This document shows, in pieces, positions 42,813 through 55,609 of a DNA stretch of 64,000 bases. The notes under the pieces were generated by a model. The model was not told the DNA's origin. It saw nothing but the letters and a program-made list of their open reading frames with translations, and made no database searches. Source of the stretch: Terfezia claveryi. Lineage: Eukaryota > Ascomycota > Pezizomycetes > Pezizales > Pezizaceae. A program made the translations under genes and the position numbers. The number at the start of each line of letters is the position of its first letter. Position 1 is the first letter of the stretch. The stretch is from contig WHUX01000008.1 of the NCBI GenBank assembly GCA_015179025.1, positions 496,001 to 560,000 of the forward strand. The letters are read 5' to 3'.

Positions 42813-45800
42813 GACAAGCGAGGCGTTGAAGAGATATTTCCTTGACGAATCATTTCCGTCAGAGTTGTGACAACGGAGACCGATTATAACCAAAGTGCCG
42901 TAGTTCTCCCGTATTCCAGATATTGCTTTCCAATTTAGTCACTGCTTATTGATGTGGTGAGACATACAGTATAGATTTCAATCCGTCTTGCCATAGTATG
43001 AATAAACCCCCAAAAAAGTCCTGTTCCATAAACTCTCCCTAGATGTACCCTTATATGTACAGTTGAATAGTGCAAGCCACAAGAATTCAGTTTGGCATAG
43101 ATCGCATGAGCCGCGACCTTAGGAAACGGGTCGTAATGGTTTGGGCCCTTTGAGAGGAGAGTAACGTACTTTTGGCTTATTTGACCCAGCGCTAGTGGGA
43201 TTCTCAATCCACAACGTGACCCATGAAAGAGCTCACGCGGACAAGAACGTAGAATTTACATTCTGTAGCGCCGAGTCAAGTACAGCCAGAAAATACGGGA
43301 TCCTATAATTCCATTGTCGATGTTGGGGGTCGAGCCCATTTCCCGAGGAAAAAGTGTTGGTGTGTACCAGTTATTTCAATCCACTGAGAGTTTGAGATTA
43401 TGCAGCCCACTTCCCCCTTGCTTGAAAACCTCTTAAGATTGGGTATAGATTTCAAAGAAAATTCACCCTTGCCAGTAGTTTGCCTAATAATCGCCAGCAA
43501 GCCCTTGCACCGTGTGTACCACCACTTGGCTGAAGAGCCACATATTGAAAAAAAAGTGCTGGCGTTGGCAGGAGACTGGTATCTAGCGTGAGGAGGGGAT
43601 CAGATGGCCAGAAGCAAGAATCAGGCCACAATTGAGGCACATGTAGCTAGGGTTTAGGTTGCAAGGAAAGCGAGATGATGGCAAATCAGAATCTTCCTGG
43701 TGCCATAAAGTTCTCTAATTCGAGTAAGATGGCCTACAACTGGGGAAGAGGGAAGATGAGGCCTCATTGCCCATTGTTTGTGATGTTTGTCGTCCAATCT
43801 TATGACCAGCAAGGCCTCGGGCTAGAATCGTATCCTTGCAAATACCTACTCAAGTAGTTGTAGGTTCAGAGGCTGAGCCCCGGCTACAGCGTTGTCTCGA
43901 AACGTTGCCACTGATCTGGGCTAATGAATAGTAATACTCCCTGGATCTTGCGACTGCATTCGGTAGCCATAAAGTTTCCCTTACTCGCCCTTGTAGGTGA
44001 GAGACGCCATGTATAATATATATCGAACATCAATTCCCATTAAGGGTCTTTAGAGAATGAAATTATGAGGAGGACTGAAGGATGTTGATAGTGAATTGCG
44101 ATGGGTATTCAGAGTGGCAATTATTTTGGTATTTCTTTCTTGCCTAGGAGCGTGTCACGCCATTGTCGTAAGATGTCGAGCATGTCCGCTGCAGGGTCGC
44201 GGGTTTCAATTAGCCTACTAAGATGCGCATATGATATTCCCCACGACGACGCATGAGCTTGTCAGCACAAGTGCATTACTACCTATCGACGCAGACGCAT
44301 GGGCAATTCGGTATCGGTATCACATAAAAGTGACTGCCATTGCGGAGACAATTGAAACCATGTATGAGGGGAAATACACGTGCTTCAGTAGGCGCCTGTG
44401 GGTCTACTGTAGACGCTTTTGTGGAACCTCCAATCGAGGACCGACCTGTGATCTGTGATCTGTGATGCTGGCCTTTGGTAGAGCAGTAGACAACGGATTT
44501 CGCCAACTATCCAGCAGCATGTATGTGTGTTAGCTAGCAGTGTAAAACTGTCGGAATTCTATGTGATCCACTTTGCCTTTTGCCCAAGTCCGGATCATGT
44601 TGTAGCCCACGAAACATATTTTTCTCATCAATTTTGTTAGCCCTCCTTTTTTCTACTTCAACTAGCAAGCTTCTAGAGAAACGGTAAGGCTTCTGCAGCC
44701 TAGATTGCTCAATCACTGTCACTTTGTTTGGGCGTGCAAGGTGGGCACGCACAGGCGGCTGCTGATAATCTGAATGGTGGGGCACTGGCGAGTTGTCTCA
44801 GGCGATCTCCAGCGGACAGGGCGAGGAGGGAGCTGTGAGCAGTATACGGTAGACATCTGTCGCCGTTGGGGATCACATGGACGCCATGTGTATGACCATG
44901 GTGATGCTCGAGGAGGAGTAGTGGGGCGCCGGTACTTTGTGCGTACAGGCAATCTGCGTGCTGGTAGATCTCTCGGAGATGCCAATTTTCGGCCACTGAG
45001 AAACTCACCAACATACTTGCTCCAACACAACCAGGCTGCGATACGACCAGCTCTCATGGGCCTTCGTACTCTTATATCAATCGCCATGGCCCCAATGCTA
45101 GATAATTGCCCAGTAGCCCCTATACACCGTGCTGTGCTCAGTCTTAACCATTGTACGCCCTCCTTTACTCGTGTCGACCCTTTGTTCAAACGCTATATAC
45201 AAACACAAAACTCCTTCGCATACGTATACCCACCCCCCCCCCCCCCCCCCTTCCTTCTTCCCCCCCTCCGACTCGCCACAGCCCGTCCCCTAGGTGTTCT
45301 ACGCACCAGCCATAATATCCCACGCCCTCTCGCTTCCAGCTGCCCCGAGGGATTCAGTCCGAGGAACAGTCCGGCGTAAGCCAATACATGTGTTCTGATA
45401 AACTTCATAGCCCCTTCTGAAGCAGCGCCTCGGATACGTCTTTTCCGCGGCCAGAAAACCAGGGTTCCACAAAGCATTGTTCTTCCCTAGAGTGAGGTTA
45501 GTTTTTTGAGCTCATGGAAATTTAAATGTTTCTTATTTTGTTTGAAGGAAACTATACATTTTTTTTGCAGAAGCATGCATCTTGCTAACTCAGGCTTGTA
45601 GTCGTGATAATATTTTGAGGTCTTCTACGACGCCCTTACTCCTGTGGCTACAGCGCTCAATTCACTCCACAAGGCAACATTTGCCATTTATAATTCCACA
45701 ATTATCATCTGGGATCAGCCTACATCTGGTGTCATTGAGGCTGACAGCAGCTAGCGTGAAAATATCATTCGATATTGGGGTGACATTTATTTTTTCCCGC

Positions 45801-46008
45801 ATCAACCGGTCCAACCGGCTGACTGCCATAGGGGTGTGAACACCCCGTGCACCCTTTATCTACCCAAGGTCTCGCTGCAACAACAGAAAAGTTGGAGTCC
45901 CCAATCGTAGACGGTTTGCAGAGGTTGCAAGTGACGGATGAGAATATCCAACCAACGTCACACACCTCAGGAAACCGTTTAAAAGATCATTTAGAGGATT
46001 GTAGGAAG

Positions 46009-47424
46009 ATGACAGTTCCGAAGGGAGAGAAAAAGAACATTATAATAATAGGTATGGTACCTTCTGCTTCCCGCACAGAGATGAATTAACTTTTTTGCTC
46101 AGGGGGCGGCATCATTGGATGCACAACTGCATATTACCTCACTCGCCATCCCTCTTATGATCCGAAACTACATACAATTACTCTGATTGAAGCTACACGA
46201 ATTGCAGGTGGTGCCTCGGGCAAAGCAGGTGGGCTATTAGCTATATGGGCTTATCCTAGCAACATCGTCCCATTGAGCTTCAGGCTGCATGCGGAGTTGG
46301 CTGGGGAGCATAATGGAGAAGAGAACTGGGCGTATCGTCGAGTTATTTGTGGGGATTTAGAAGTGGAAGGGAGGGACTGGAGTGATCAGGACCTGTCGAA
46401 GGGCCATTCTCTGGGCAAGAGGAGGAATGGTAGGAATGAAGCTACTTCGGGAGTAGTCAGAGGCATCCCAGAAGATCTTAATTGGATAGTTCATGATCAA
46501 ATCAAGGGCTATGAGGAGATCGGAAATACAGATGCTACTGCCCAGGTACATCCTTACTTATTTACTACTTCTATGATTCGCCTAGCAGAAGAGAGAGGAG
46601 TGAAGGTGATCTTCGGCTCGGTGACGGCGCTCAGGTATGTCAGTGTACCAGGAAACTCACATCAAATGACATCCCCGCTCTCCGAACACCAGAACGCCGA
46701 CCCGCCCTCACCAGCATTATCTTCTACATCTCAAAGCTCCACCTCCTCTTCGCCCTCTCGACGGAAAGGAGTGAATGGAGTGGTCTATCATGATTCCAGC
46801 AGCAAGGAGCAAGTACTCGAAGCTTCACATGTGATACTAGCAGCCGGACCATGGACAGCAAAACTCTACCCTCCGGCCCCTATCTCTGGACTCCGAGCAC
46901 ACAGTGTAACCATCACACCCACAGAACCAGTGTCTGCCTATGCATTATTCACCAAGATTATTGTACCTCCTAGGCCAGGTTCTCCGCTCTCCTCGCCCTC
47001 CAGGTCCGGATCTATGGAACGTGTGGCGACATGGGCCTCACCCGAGATATATGCCCGAGCGAATGAAATATATGTCTGTAGCGAGGGTGATATGGAAGTC
47101 GAATTACCGGCGACGACTTCCGAAGTTGAAGTCGATGAAAGTAGATGTGATGAACTTATCTCACAGGTGGCTAGCATTTCTGACCAAATTCGTAAAGGAA
47201 GAGTTACCCGGAAACAAGCATGCTACCTACCAATTGTAAATATCGGCGGGCTGGGGCCATTAATCGGGGAAACTGGAGTGGAAGGATTACTACTTGCTAG
47301 TGGGCATAGTTGTTGGGGCATCAATAATGCACCCGCAACGGGGCTTATTATCAGTGAGCTTGTGTTTGATGGAACATCAAAGAGTGCGGATATACGATCT
47401 ATGGACCCCAAGAGAGTTATATGA
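46009..47424 (+). CDS. TDA3: TDA3-like FAD-dependent oxidoreductase (DAO family)
   Basis: Two exons: 46009-46051 and 46103-47424, 51-nt intron (GTATGG...GCTCAG). The frame closes at 454 aa. Splicing creates the N-terminal dinucleotide-binding motif IIIIGGGIIGCTTAYYL (about residues 11-27), followed by ITLIEATRIAGGASGKAGG, WAYPSNIVPLSF and HAELAGEHNGEENWAYRRV. Toward the C-terminus are VILAAGPWTAKLYP, CYLPIVNIGG, LLLASGHSCWGINNAPATG and a final SADIRSMDPKRV. Family knowledge: yeast Tda3 is a DAO-type flavoprotein linked to endosome-to-Golgi traffic, with unknown substrate. A Ser-rich insertion (about residues 235-260) is probably a loop. The ATG at 46009 is the first in frame next to the Rossmann motif; an upstream frame lacks an ATG. 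Confidence 0.88.
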
Positions 47425-48412
47425 TCGAACTCTGAGAAAATCTCTGATACGGAGGACGGTTCTTTTAACACAAAGCGTCTAATCTGCTTCTTTTTTCTCG
47501 CACTTATACTCACTATTATTAGCCTTGCAGGCTTCTCAGGTTATGTCTTATGATTTTAAATGAGCTTGGTTAGACTTGGGAATTGTTTTATCTTGGATTT
47601 GGTTTCGGTTAAATTCTCCTCCTGCTTAGCATATCCCTGTTATTCCTGTTTTCCTTATTCTTCTGCCACATGGTTGAGTGGGTTATAGTTATCTGGTTCT
47701 GTGCTATTTCCTTTGGCTATTCGTTTGTTTTTATGGTGTGGTCCTCTCGATATATTTGTTATCTGTTGTTCCGCCCACAAATGTTTTTTTTTTTTATTAT
47801 CTTCCGAGAATGAGAAATTTATGTTTCACTTATTTCAGGCTTGCACGTTACTTTAGGGGAAACAAACATGTTGATTTACTCAGTTATAAATTACGGAAAT
47901 ACTTGGTATCAGGGGTTGACTCCGACAAGAAGTCGTCTTTTGTAATGTGCTGCGATCATTACACCTTATTACTTCCCGATGTATCCAACCAAACAGTAGT
48001 GGCGAGCATCGAGACACACACGGCCGCGGCATCTGATTTATGGAATTGACAGATTCGACCAAATCTCGACCGAACCACTGGAACCCGAGGGGCCCCTCCC
48101 CCGCCCCCGGCACTTGGTGATCACCCCATATATACATGCGCGTAACCAGGGCTAATTGGTTACATGACCCGAAGCTGCAGCATCTCCCCATACAAACAAC
48201 CTATAAGTATGTCTTTTTTCTTTTGGGGTGTGTGTGAGAGTTTGTGAGTGTGTGTGTAGTGTACATATGTTAGTTACGTCCGGGGTTGGCTTGTAATCCC
48301 CGGCTTTGGGGGCTGCGTAAGCCGGCTTTGTAGATCTACATTGTAGCAGACAACCTCACATTTCCACACATGTGTTACTTGAGTAGATTGGCATGCCGAA
48401 CGGGGAGAGGTG

Positions 48413-48443
<31 letters not shown>

Positions 48444-49959
48444 TGTGTGTGTGTGTGTGGAGTGGTGTGCCTGTAGGCTGTTGTATGGGATGATGGGTTG
48501 GGATGATGGGGAATTCTTTCCTTCTTTTTTTTTTTTTTTTTTTTTTTGGTTTAAGGAAACTTATCTATGTATGTATGTACTGTATTTATGTATTATATAT
48601 GTACTATTTGGTAACATATGAGGTGAGAACGGTAGTTACCGTACATAAGGATAACAATGGACAGCACTTGTTACATTAGAAATTACCTTCTACATACCCC
48701 CTTATACAGTATGGATATATTTAAGTACATATATGTACATGTACATGTACAGTATGTACAGTAAAGTATATACGGCATATATATCTAGTATATACCCTTG
48801 AAAACATCCCAATTTTATTTGAACTCCCCACACTCATCACGGTTAACCCAACCCCCCCGGCCGCGGCCAGGTAAGCTTGTGTGGCCAAAAAAAAATTGAA
48901 AAAAAAAATTCTATCCTTTTGCCTTGAAACTGTGCTATTTATTCGTTCCGTTTCCCTTTTATTTATAATATATATATAATATATAATATACACCGTTCGA
49001 GAAAAGTCTAAATAACATATGATATTGTATACATAGGGCTCCCCTTCCCCACCTCGGCCCCGGCCGCAACCCCAAACCTCAAATATCTCAACTGCAACAG
49101 CAACACCTCTGCATGTGTTCATCTAACTTCCGATCCAATAACCAAACTACTTAACTATCGCTAAGCTTCCAAAAAAAAAACAATGTAAGGTTATGTATGT
49201 ATTATACTTGAAACATGTCCCGTCCATCAGCCCAATTTCCTTCAAATTCGCCGTTTGTCAGCGCCAGTGTATAACGTACAGTATAGTTACTTTATACAAG
49301 TTCGACGACACAAAACCAGAAAAAAAAAAGAAAAAAAAAAAAAAGTAAAACTTTTGTAAGTTATACTTGTTCATTTCCTCGGTGGTCAGAATTTCTGGGT
49401 TTTTTTTTTGGGGGGGTAGGGTTGGAGGGGGGAAAGAAGAGGGCCTTCCTTTGAACGTTTAGTATAGTTCCACCTTATCTATACATACTTACCATGGGTA
49501 GACTAAGGTAATCTGGCTTCCTGCAGGTACAGATACTTCTCCAGAATAAAAAGAAAAAAGAAAAAAGAAAAAAAAAAATTTCTCCCTCCATGGAACAAAG
49601 TCTCAGCCTCGTATATAACTCAGTAACATTGTAACAAAGGTAATGACTCCCCCCCTCCCCGGCATTGGGAGTGAAAAAAATTAAAAAAAAGAGTCATAAT
49701 GGGTACCCACACCATTGCTAGTGAATCGATCGTAAAAAAAAAATAAGGATCACATTATACTAAGGCACTATATATACTGTACCATACCAATCATGACTCC
49801 CACATCTTAATACAAGTTGGATGGAGTAAGTTGCTTATGAGGGATAGACTTGTAATACTACTGGAAAAGATAAAAACACAGTATTAATTTCATACTCTAT
49901 TTTACAGTGGTCTGAAAGATGTAAAAAAAAGTCTGGCATAAGCCGAAAGCAAAAGTCAA
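47425..49959. other. Intergenic region rich in simple sequence
   Basis: Contains a (TG)n microsatellite, long T and A runs (48525-48547, about 49320-49345, about 49553-49578), TACATG palindromic repeats near 48725-48760 and TATA repeats near 48965-48990. Frames here are translations of these repeats. AAAA at 49951-49954 is TTTT on the minus strand downstream of tRNA copy 3. Confidence 0.5.
48410..48459. repeat. (TG)n microsatellite
   Basis: About 24 TG/GT dinucleotides interrupted once by GG near 48436; followed 65 bp later by a 23-T run. Confidence 0.85.
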
Positions 49960-50032
49960 TGCTCACACTGTGATTCGAACACAGGATCTCGTCATTACTA
50001 GTGACGCGCTTTACCAACTAAGCCATGCGAGC
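49960..50032 (-). tRNA. tRNA-Thr(AGT), intronless, copy 3
   Basis: 73 nt. The sequence is identical in acceptor, D, anticodon and T arms to copies 1 and 2 apart from single-base differences, but the anticodon loop is the bare CTAGTAA without the 7-nt insertion. The T-loop is canonical TTCGAAT. TTTT (plus AAAA at 49951-49954) lies six bases past the 3' end. Same minus-strand orientation as the other two copies, 47.5 kb away. Confidence 0.92.
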
Positions 50033-51322
50033 TGCTTTGTAGTAACAAGAGTAACACAATTTAATATATTATGAACACAAAGTATCACGCAAAGAAATCA
50101 AAGATGTTAAGTATATACTGAATCAAAAATGCGGCAGGAGGTGTAACAATATGTATGAGAATGCAAGACAAAACAAAAAAAGCACCTGCAGGTGCGGGCT
50201 AAGCATTTGGGGGGAGAGAGAGGGGGGAAGCGACATGTTATCATGATGCAAAAGAAAACATATGGCACGGGAATGTATATACCAAGCGGAAAAAGAAAAG
50301 GTTATGGTTAGTAAGAAAGGTTATTGGAAAAGACGGAAGAAATAACGGAGCATCAAAGGGATGTGGCGAGTGATCGGGGACTCGGATGTGAACTTGTGCG
50401 CCGGCAATGTGCATGAAGGAATCGGAAGAAAAAACCTAATGTGCATCGTTGTAAGCCAGAGTTCTGACAGACGGGATCCTAAGAATGCTAACTGACGATA
50501 CAACGGTGTGTAGCAAGGAATATGAGGGACTTGAGGGGTCTGGGTAGGTAAGGAGTCAAGCAAGCAAAAACAGACAGTAGACTCCGGATTAGTTGGGGCT
50601 TGAGGGGAGGTAAATGTAATAGAGCTAATGTTGCAGGGTATATCGACACAGGGCTTCTTTTCCTGCAGTGAAGCCCAAAAGTTTATATGTCCCTACATGA
50701 ATGTAAATGAAGATAATAATATAGGGAAAAACTCAAAAGAAAGAGGTACAAGAAATTAAATGGCAGAAGGTTGTTTCATTGTCAGAGAGCAATTCCACAA
50801 CGATATGTGACTCCGGGCCAGTTCATGCAGTCCTTCCCCACAATACAGACACCCGGAAGCTCTTCAAATCAAGAGCAGGCAAATGGCTAAACACACTATA
50901 AAATAGCCCAAGTAATGAAAACGACAAACAAACATGTGAAGTCCAGTAGGACTAACAAATGATCTTTGCAACATGTACAGTATGTAGTAAAAACCATCTC
51001 AATCCGACTAGACCCATAATATCGTAACAGCGTAGTAGTAGAGCAACGCATGCAAACATCCCAAGTCGCGAATGCTGCATATGTAAGAACTAAATATGGG
51101 AACATGAAGAAGGGAGATACTTATAGGTTGGAACAAAACTATAGATTATGAACAGAGATTAACAACGGGAAGATTAAGAACATGGCTATACCAACAAGAG
51201 TGTGGGATAGCTGGAACTGTGAAGTGACTCCATGCAAGTATAAACAAGGGGCTCCGGATAGTGCGTAGCCCGGGTATAGTACTGCAGCAAGCCGTCTTAT
51301 GGTACAGATATAAAAGGGGAAT
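50033..51322. other. Intergenic 3' flank of the PUF gene
   Basis: 1.3 kb, A-rich on the plus strand. No recognised coding frame; presumably includes the PUF3-like 3' UTR. Confidence 0.45.
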
Positions 51323-54300
51323 TTACAAGGAGGCTCCATCAGGCCTCCCCGAGCTTTTGGCAGTTTTGCTGTCTCCAGGAGCCCCGTTGTTTTCGCTCAA
51401 CTTCAAGGCTGATGCACTCGAGGAAGCCTTTGCGGTTTGGAGGACTGATTTTGCTGCGGGTGGTGTAGTGAGTGTTTGTAATGGTGGGGGTGTTGCAGAT
51501 TGGGATTGGGGGGGTGATGAGTTATAGATGAGCTTCTCGATCTGTAATTCCATTAGAGCCGTTTCATGTCACACAACCGACCCAGACGTACGGCATTGAT
51601 TTGCTTGCCAAAGTGGTGTCTCTTCAACACCTGAAGTTGTGGTTTGATCTGATCAACAAGTATCTCCCTATCTTTATCTTTGACCTGGATTAGAAGTTTC
51701 TCTGAGATAAAGTCAGCTATGCCCACTAGACCAAAGGCTCTAAAAGCTTACGTATGACGTAGTTCCCGTATTGGTCCTTCATGAGGAGATGGAGAGGAGA
51801 TACTCCATCTGGGCGCAGAGCCGTGACTGTCTTCACAATCTCATGTCTTTCTTCATCAGTAGCATGAGCAATGCTCTTTTCAACCACGTTCGAGGCAAAT
51901 TTATGTCTGACAGAGGTCAATACCACATTTACACAACGGGAAATGTGTGGCTTACTTGGAGAAGTGAAGAAGCTGCGTAGTCACCAATCGAATAATTTTG
52001 GCCCGATCTTCTGGTTTTCCATGCTCAATTACATGTTGGGTAACCTATTGGACCCGAGGTACGTCAGCAGTGAATCCGCATCGTGGATGGCGTCACTAAC
52101 ATAATTTCCATATTGATCCTGGCAGAGTGCGTAGTTACAAGCATGAAGCTCTTTCAATATAGAAGTTTGGGCTTCTTCGTCACAATGTTCGAGCATTCTC
52201 TGAATAACACGACAGCCATATGGATGGACGGCGAGATTGGGTACTTGTCCGTTGAAAGCCTTGATGATAAACTGAATGTGTTCAGCTGGGACTCTTTCAA
52301 TTGCCTTTTGGATGACGTGGTTTCCATTTTGGTCCTTGACACATTTAAGAACGTGCCCATCCAGTTCCTTGACCAGAGAAGCTTGTTGCTCAACAAGGAT
52401 ATATTCGAGGGCCTTTTGGACCACGCGGCACCCATACATCTGAAGAGAAAGGGTTAAAACGTGTCCCTCCATTTGCTTAGCAAGTTGGCTCTTTTGGATC
52501 TGGTCGCCGTGCTCGAAGAATTTTTGAATAACATAGTTGCCAAACACATCCGTCATCAATTGCAAGGAGTTAGCGCGGATCTCATTGAAAACAATTTCTT
52601 TCTCATCAGTATGTGCAGTCTCAAGCTTTTGTTGGATAAATCTTGACCCATGTTGATCGCCGCTGAATTCCACGACGTGTGTAAAAATGTCCTAATTAAG
52701 TTTTAGTATACTAAAGTACCAGGTGCAAATAGAATCAGCATACTTTGAGCTCATAACGCTTGTTCGACTTGGAATTCGATCTGAATTCCTCCAGCAAGAC
52801 ACTACGTAAGTTATGCGTGAAATCATCGTGCCGCCTGGGTGGCTGATTTTGAATCATTGGCTGCATGTAGGGTTCTACGGGAAGGCGGACCCCATTATAA
52901 GGCTGATATTGGTAAGGCAGCCCATAAGGAGTTCGAGAGAAAGTTTGATCGCGTGACAAGAGCATTGGCGTAGGATTCAAATGGCCTTGCTGATGTGACT
53001 GCACCTTGTGTGAATTTAGTTTTTTATTCAAATAGGCACGGGGATGGCGGGGTGGTTGTGGACGTGGAGACCATACTGATACACCAGAGCGTGAAGACTC
53101 CATGCCCGGCTGGGGTGTGTTTCCGTTGATGTAGTATCCATTATTCTGGTTCCTGTTCCTGGCTTCAGCTGATGTGGTCTTCCAGAGCGTATGCTGGTAA
53201 TTTAACACATGGTGAGAACTATACCCTTCTTGAAACCCTCCATCATTAACGTTCAAATACGGCTCCGCAGTATAACCAGAGTCCTCTGCTCCGCTCCAGG
53301 GGCTGGGCCCCTGTGCAGTGCTAGTCATGGGCTGCCTTGGGTAGGTGGCAAATTCGCTGAACTGTGTCTGCTGATTTGAAAAGACTGGAGGTAGAATACT
53401 GTTGGTTGCAGTTTGTGATAATGGATTGGGATTGTTCCTACGATTGACTGAGCTGAACCTGTCTTGGTCATCTGCTTCAACCCCCATTTGACGTAGCTGA
53501 TGTGCGAGAACCTCGACTTGTCTAGTATCATTGCCTAAATCTTCGTAACGTTGGCGAGTAGCCGGAAACGATGATGGGACGAAGCTAGGTGCATGAACAG
53601 CAGAGTGTGTCGCAGAGTCCTGGGCTGGCCTGCTTTGGAACTGTCCATAGGAGCCTTCTGCGTGATTAAACAGATCAGTATACAGCTCATTGTTACCGTA
53701 TGACAAGAAGTTTCGTATAGTATATTCTCAGAGTCTTCAGGGCTATAATAAGCCGCCCAAATAGCCTGCGCTGCACCGAAGAAATCTTAAAAACCCACAA
53801 GCGCTTACCTGACGGAAGCCTGCTACTTGCCCCATACCCTTGGCTAAGTGACCCTCCACCACTAAACCCGGTCGCGCTCTCATGAAAACCTCCTCTGATG
53901 TTGTTTGAAGGGGATTGGGCCATAGTGGGTTGACCTACTGGGGCCTGGCGGGGGAAACTGGTGTAAGGGGACGAGCTGCGAGGAATGTCTGCTGCGGGTT
54001 GAGGAGCATCGTGAAAGGCCCCGCGTTGGCGAGCTGGTGATACAGAAGGCGATGTGTTATCGGCCCAATGAGGAGGCCATGAATCATTTTGCTGTCGTGA
54101 AGGCTCGTCGTTCCCAGCTATGATTCTGTTAGCGAAGCCCCCAACTTTGTGAGCGAGTCAGGGGACCAAACCTGTAATCTGCGGTAAGCTGGAAATACCT
54201 CGCCCCGGGCCCCATATCGCCCAAGTCGAACTCGAGATGCTCGGAGGGAGGGACGCATTTTGAATTGTCGTACTGTCCTCCATTGAGCCTGGAGGAGGTC

Positions 54301-54477
54301 GGCCTGGAACTGGGAAGTCGCCAAGCCTAGTTGAGCGAGTCTGAAGTTTGGTATGTTAGTTAAAGAGATAAATAACCGCCGGGTGAGGGAGAGGTAGAGG
54401 AAATGTATTAATAGAGGGGAGGAACTAACATTGTTTTGTGATATGCGAGAGCCAGGTGTAGACTGATGGTCTGCCAT
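51323..54477 (-). CDS. PUF3: PUF3-like Pumilio RNA-binding protein
   Basis: Nine exons: 54477-54430, 54340-54172, 54117-53809, 53726-52744, 52691-52101, 52044-51956, 51906-51752, 51701-51592, 51541-51323; introns of 49-89 nt. The frame closes at 890 aa. Residues 1-495 are disordered and Gln/Ser/Asn/Pro-rich. The Pumilio homology domain starts with [27 protein letters not shown] and contains eight repeats. Base-contact triplets read SRFIQ, NYVIQ, CRVVQ, NHVIQ, CRVIQ, NYVTQ, SNVVE and NYVIQ for repeats 1-8. By the PUF code this predicts 5'-UGUAUAUA (UGUANAUA class), the Puf3/Pumilio specificity. Family knowledge: Puf3 binds 3' UTRs of nuclear-encoded mitochondrial mRNAs. A Ser/Pro/Thr-rich tail of about 70 aa follows. 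The intron 3 acceptor (CTGAG) is weak but is the only one found that keeps frame. Confidence 0.93.
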
Positions 54478-55533
54478 TATTTGGGACTGAAGTAGAAATG
54501 ACGATGGTGGAACGACGCTTTTAAATACTTTCGAGCGCAAATGCTATGCCTGAGATGCGACCCTCTACGACGATCAATACAATGGAAGAAGTTTCCTGGT
54601 TTACACGTCGTGGTCGCAGAATGAAATATCAAACGTAATCTGTCAAGACAGTATCAGTCGACATAGAACAATCGAGAATAGAACAATCGCACAGCGATTG
54701 AGGAAAAAAACCTACAAGTAGGTTCCGATAGAGCTCTGAAAGTTGCGCGTATAATGTATATTCCAGTCGAAGCTAAAAATGTATACAATGAAACCGCACA
54801 ATTGGGGTATTTGGGGGTGGGGGGGGGTGGGGGGGGAGAAATCGTGGGCGAAAATAGTAACCAGTCAAACACTGGGAAAGCGACTGTGAGAGGATTCCCT
54901 CAAGCCAACGTGGTGGCCTGCCCTCCGCTTGATTTGATTCAAGAGATAGCTGTACTCATGCGGCGGGCAGTGAGGGGTTTGCAGAAAGCCGATGAATGAA
55001 AGGCTTTAATGACGATGTCCGAATCGCGAGACCTCTGGGGCTGTATTTTGCGGAATTGAGGAAAGGGTGATGGGTAGTCTTTCCAAGAGATGGGGATGGG
55101 CGGATGACGGAAGTTTTGCTTGTGGGGGGAGGTGGAGGAAGAGAAGGGAAGGGACAGGTGTAGGACAGGTGTAGGAATCGGTGACTTCTATGTATGTCGG
55201 GAGTCGTTATATGTACAGCGTAGATATCCAAAAAAGTTTAGGATTATCTAGGTTGGAAGGTTGTTTGGGTCTGGCTTACAGGTAGCAGTGGCGTAAGCCC
55301 TCCGTTGCTAATCGGTCAGACTGCGTCTAGTTATTATTACTGTGACACTTTTCTAGAGGGTTGAATGGAATGCGTCAGCTCAAGCGTAAGGCCGGAAGGG
55401 GAGGGATGTATTGAGGCACTTTAGAGGCAGAAAGTGGGAGGTGGGCTGCTTCAGTCAAATCGGAACGGAAACTAGTAGGGAAAATAGGGCGAACAGGGTG
55501 TGCTGCAACTTTTGATAACTTGGGAATACTGGG

Positions 55534-55609
55534 GATGGGGGATGGGGGATGGGGGAAGGGGGGAGGGGAGGGGGGAGGCGAGAGAGGGGGGAGGGGGGGG
55601 GGTGGGGGG
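55534..55609 (+). repeat. G-rich tract with quadruplex potential
   Basis: Three GGGGGAT units followed by many runs of four to eleven G separated by one to five bases over about 75 bp. This far exceeds the four-G-run minimum of a G-quadruplex motif. Confidence 0.7.

Larger units (their letters stand above)
40785..46008. other. 5.2-kb gene-poor tract
   Basis: No protein motif in any frame. A 201-codon frame at 44774-45379 and opposing frames there show GC-rich composition only and end in a C-run (about 45232-45251). Features listed separately: a 49-bp TA-flanked inverted-repeat element at 42019 and a 64-bp tandem duplication at 42685. The right end contains the TDA3-like promoter. Confidence 0.45.

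Noticed and set aside
44774..45379. 201-codon frame and opposing 156-codon frame
   Set aside because: GC-rich, proline/arginine-biased translation ending in a C-run; no motif, splice partner or homologous feel in either strand.
53697..53808. Alternative PUF intron-3 acceptor after CTGAAG
   Set aside because: It shifts out of the PUF frame and runs into unrelated peptide; the CTGAG acceptor keeps the frame.
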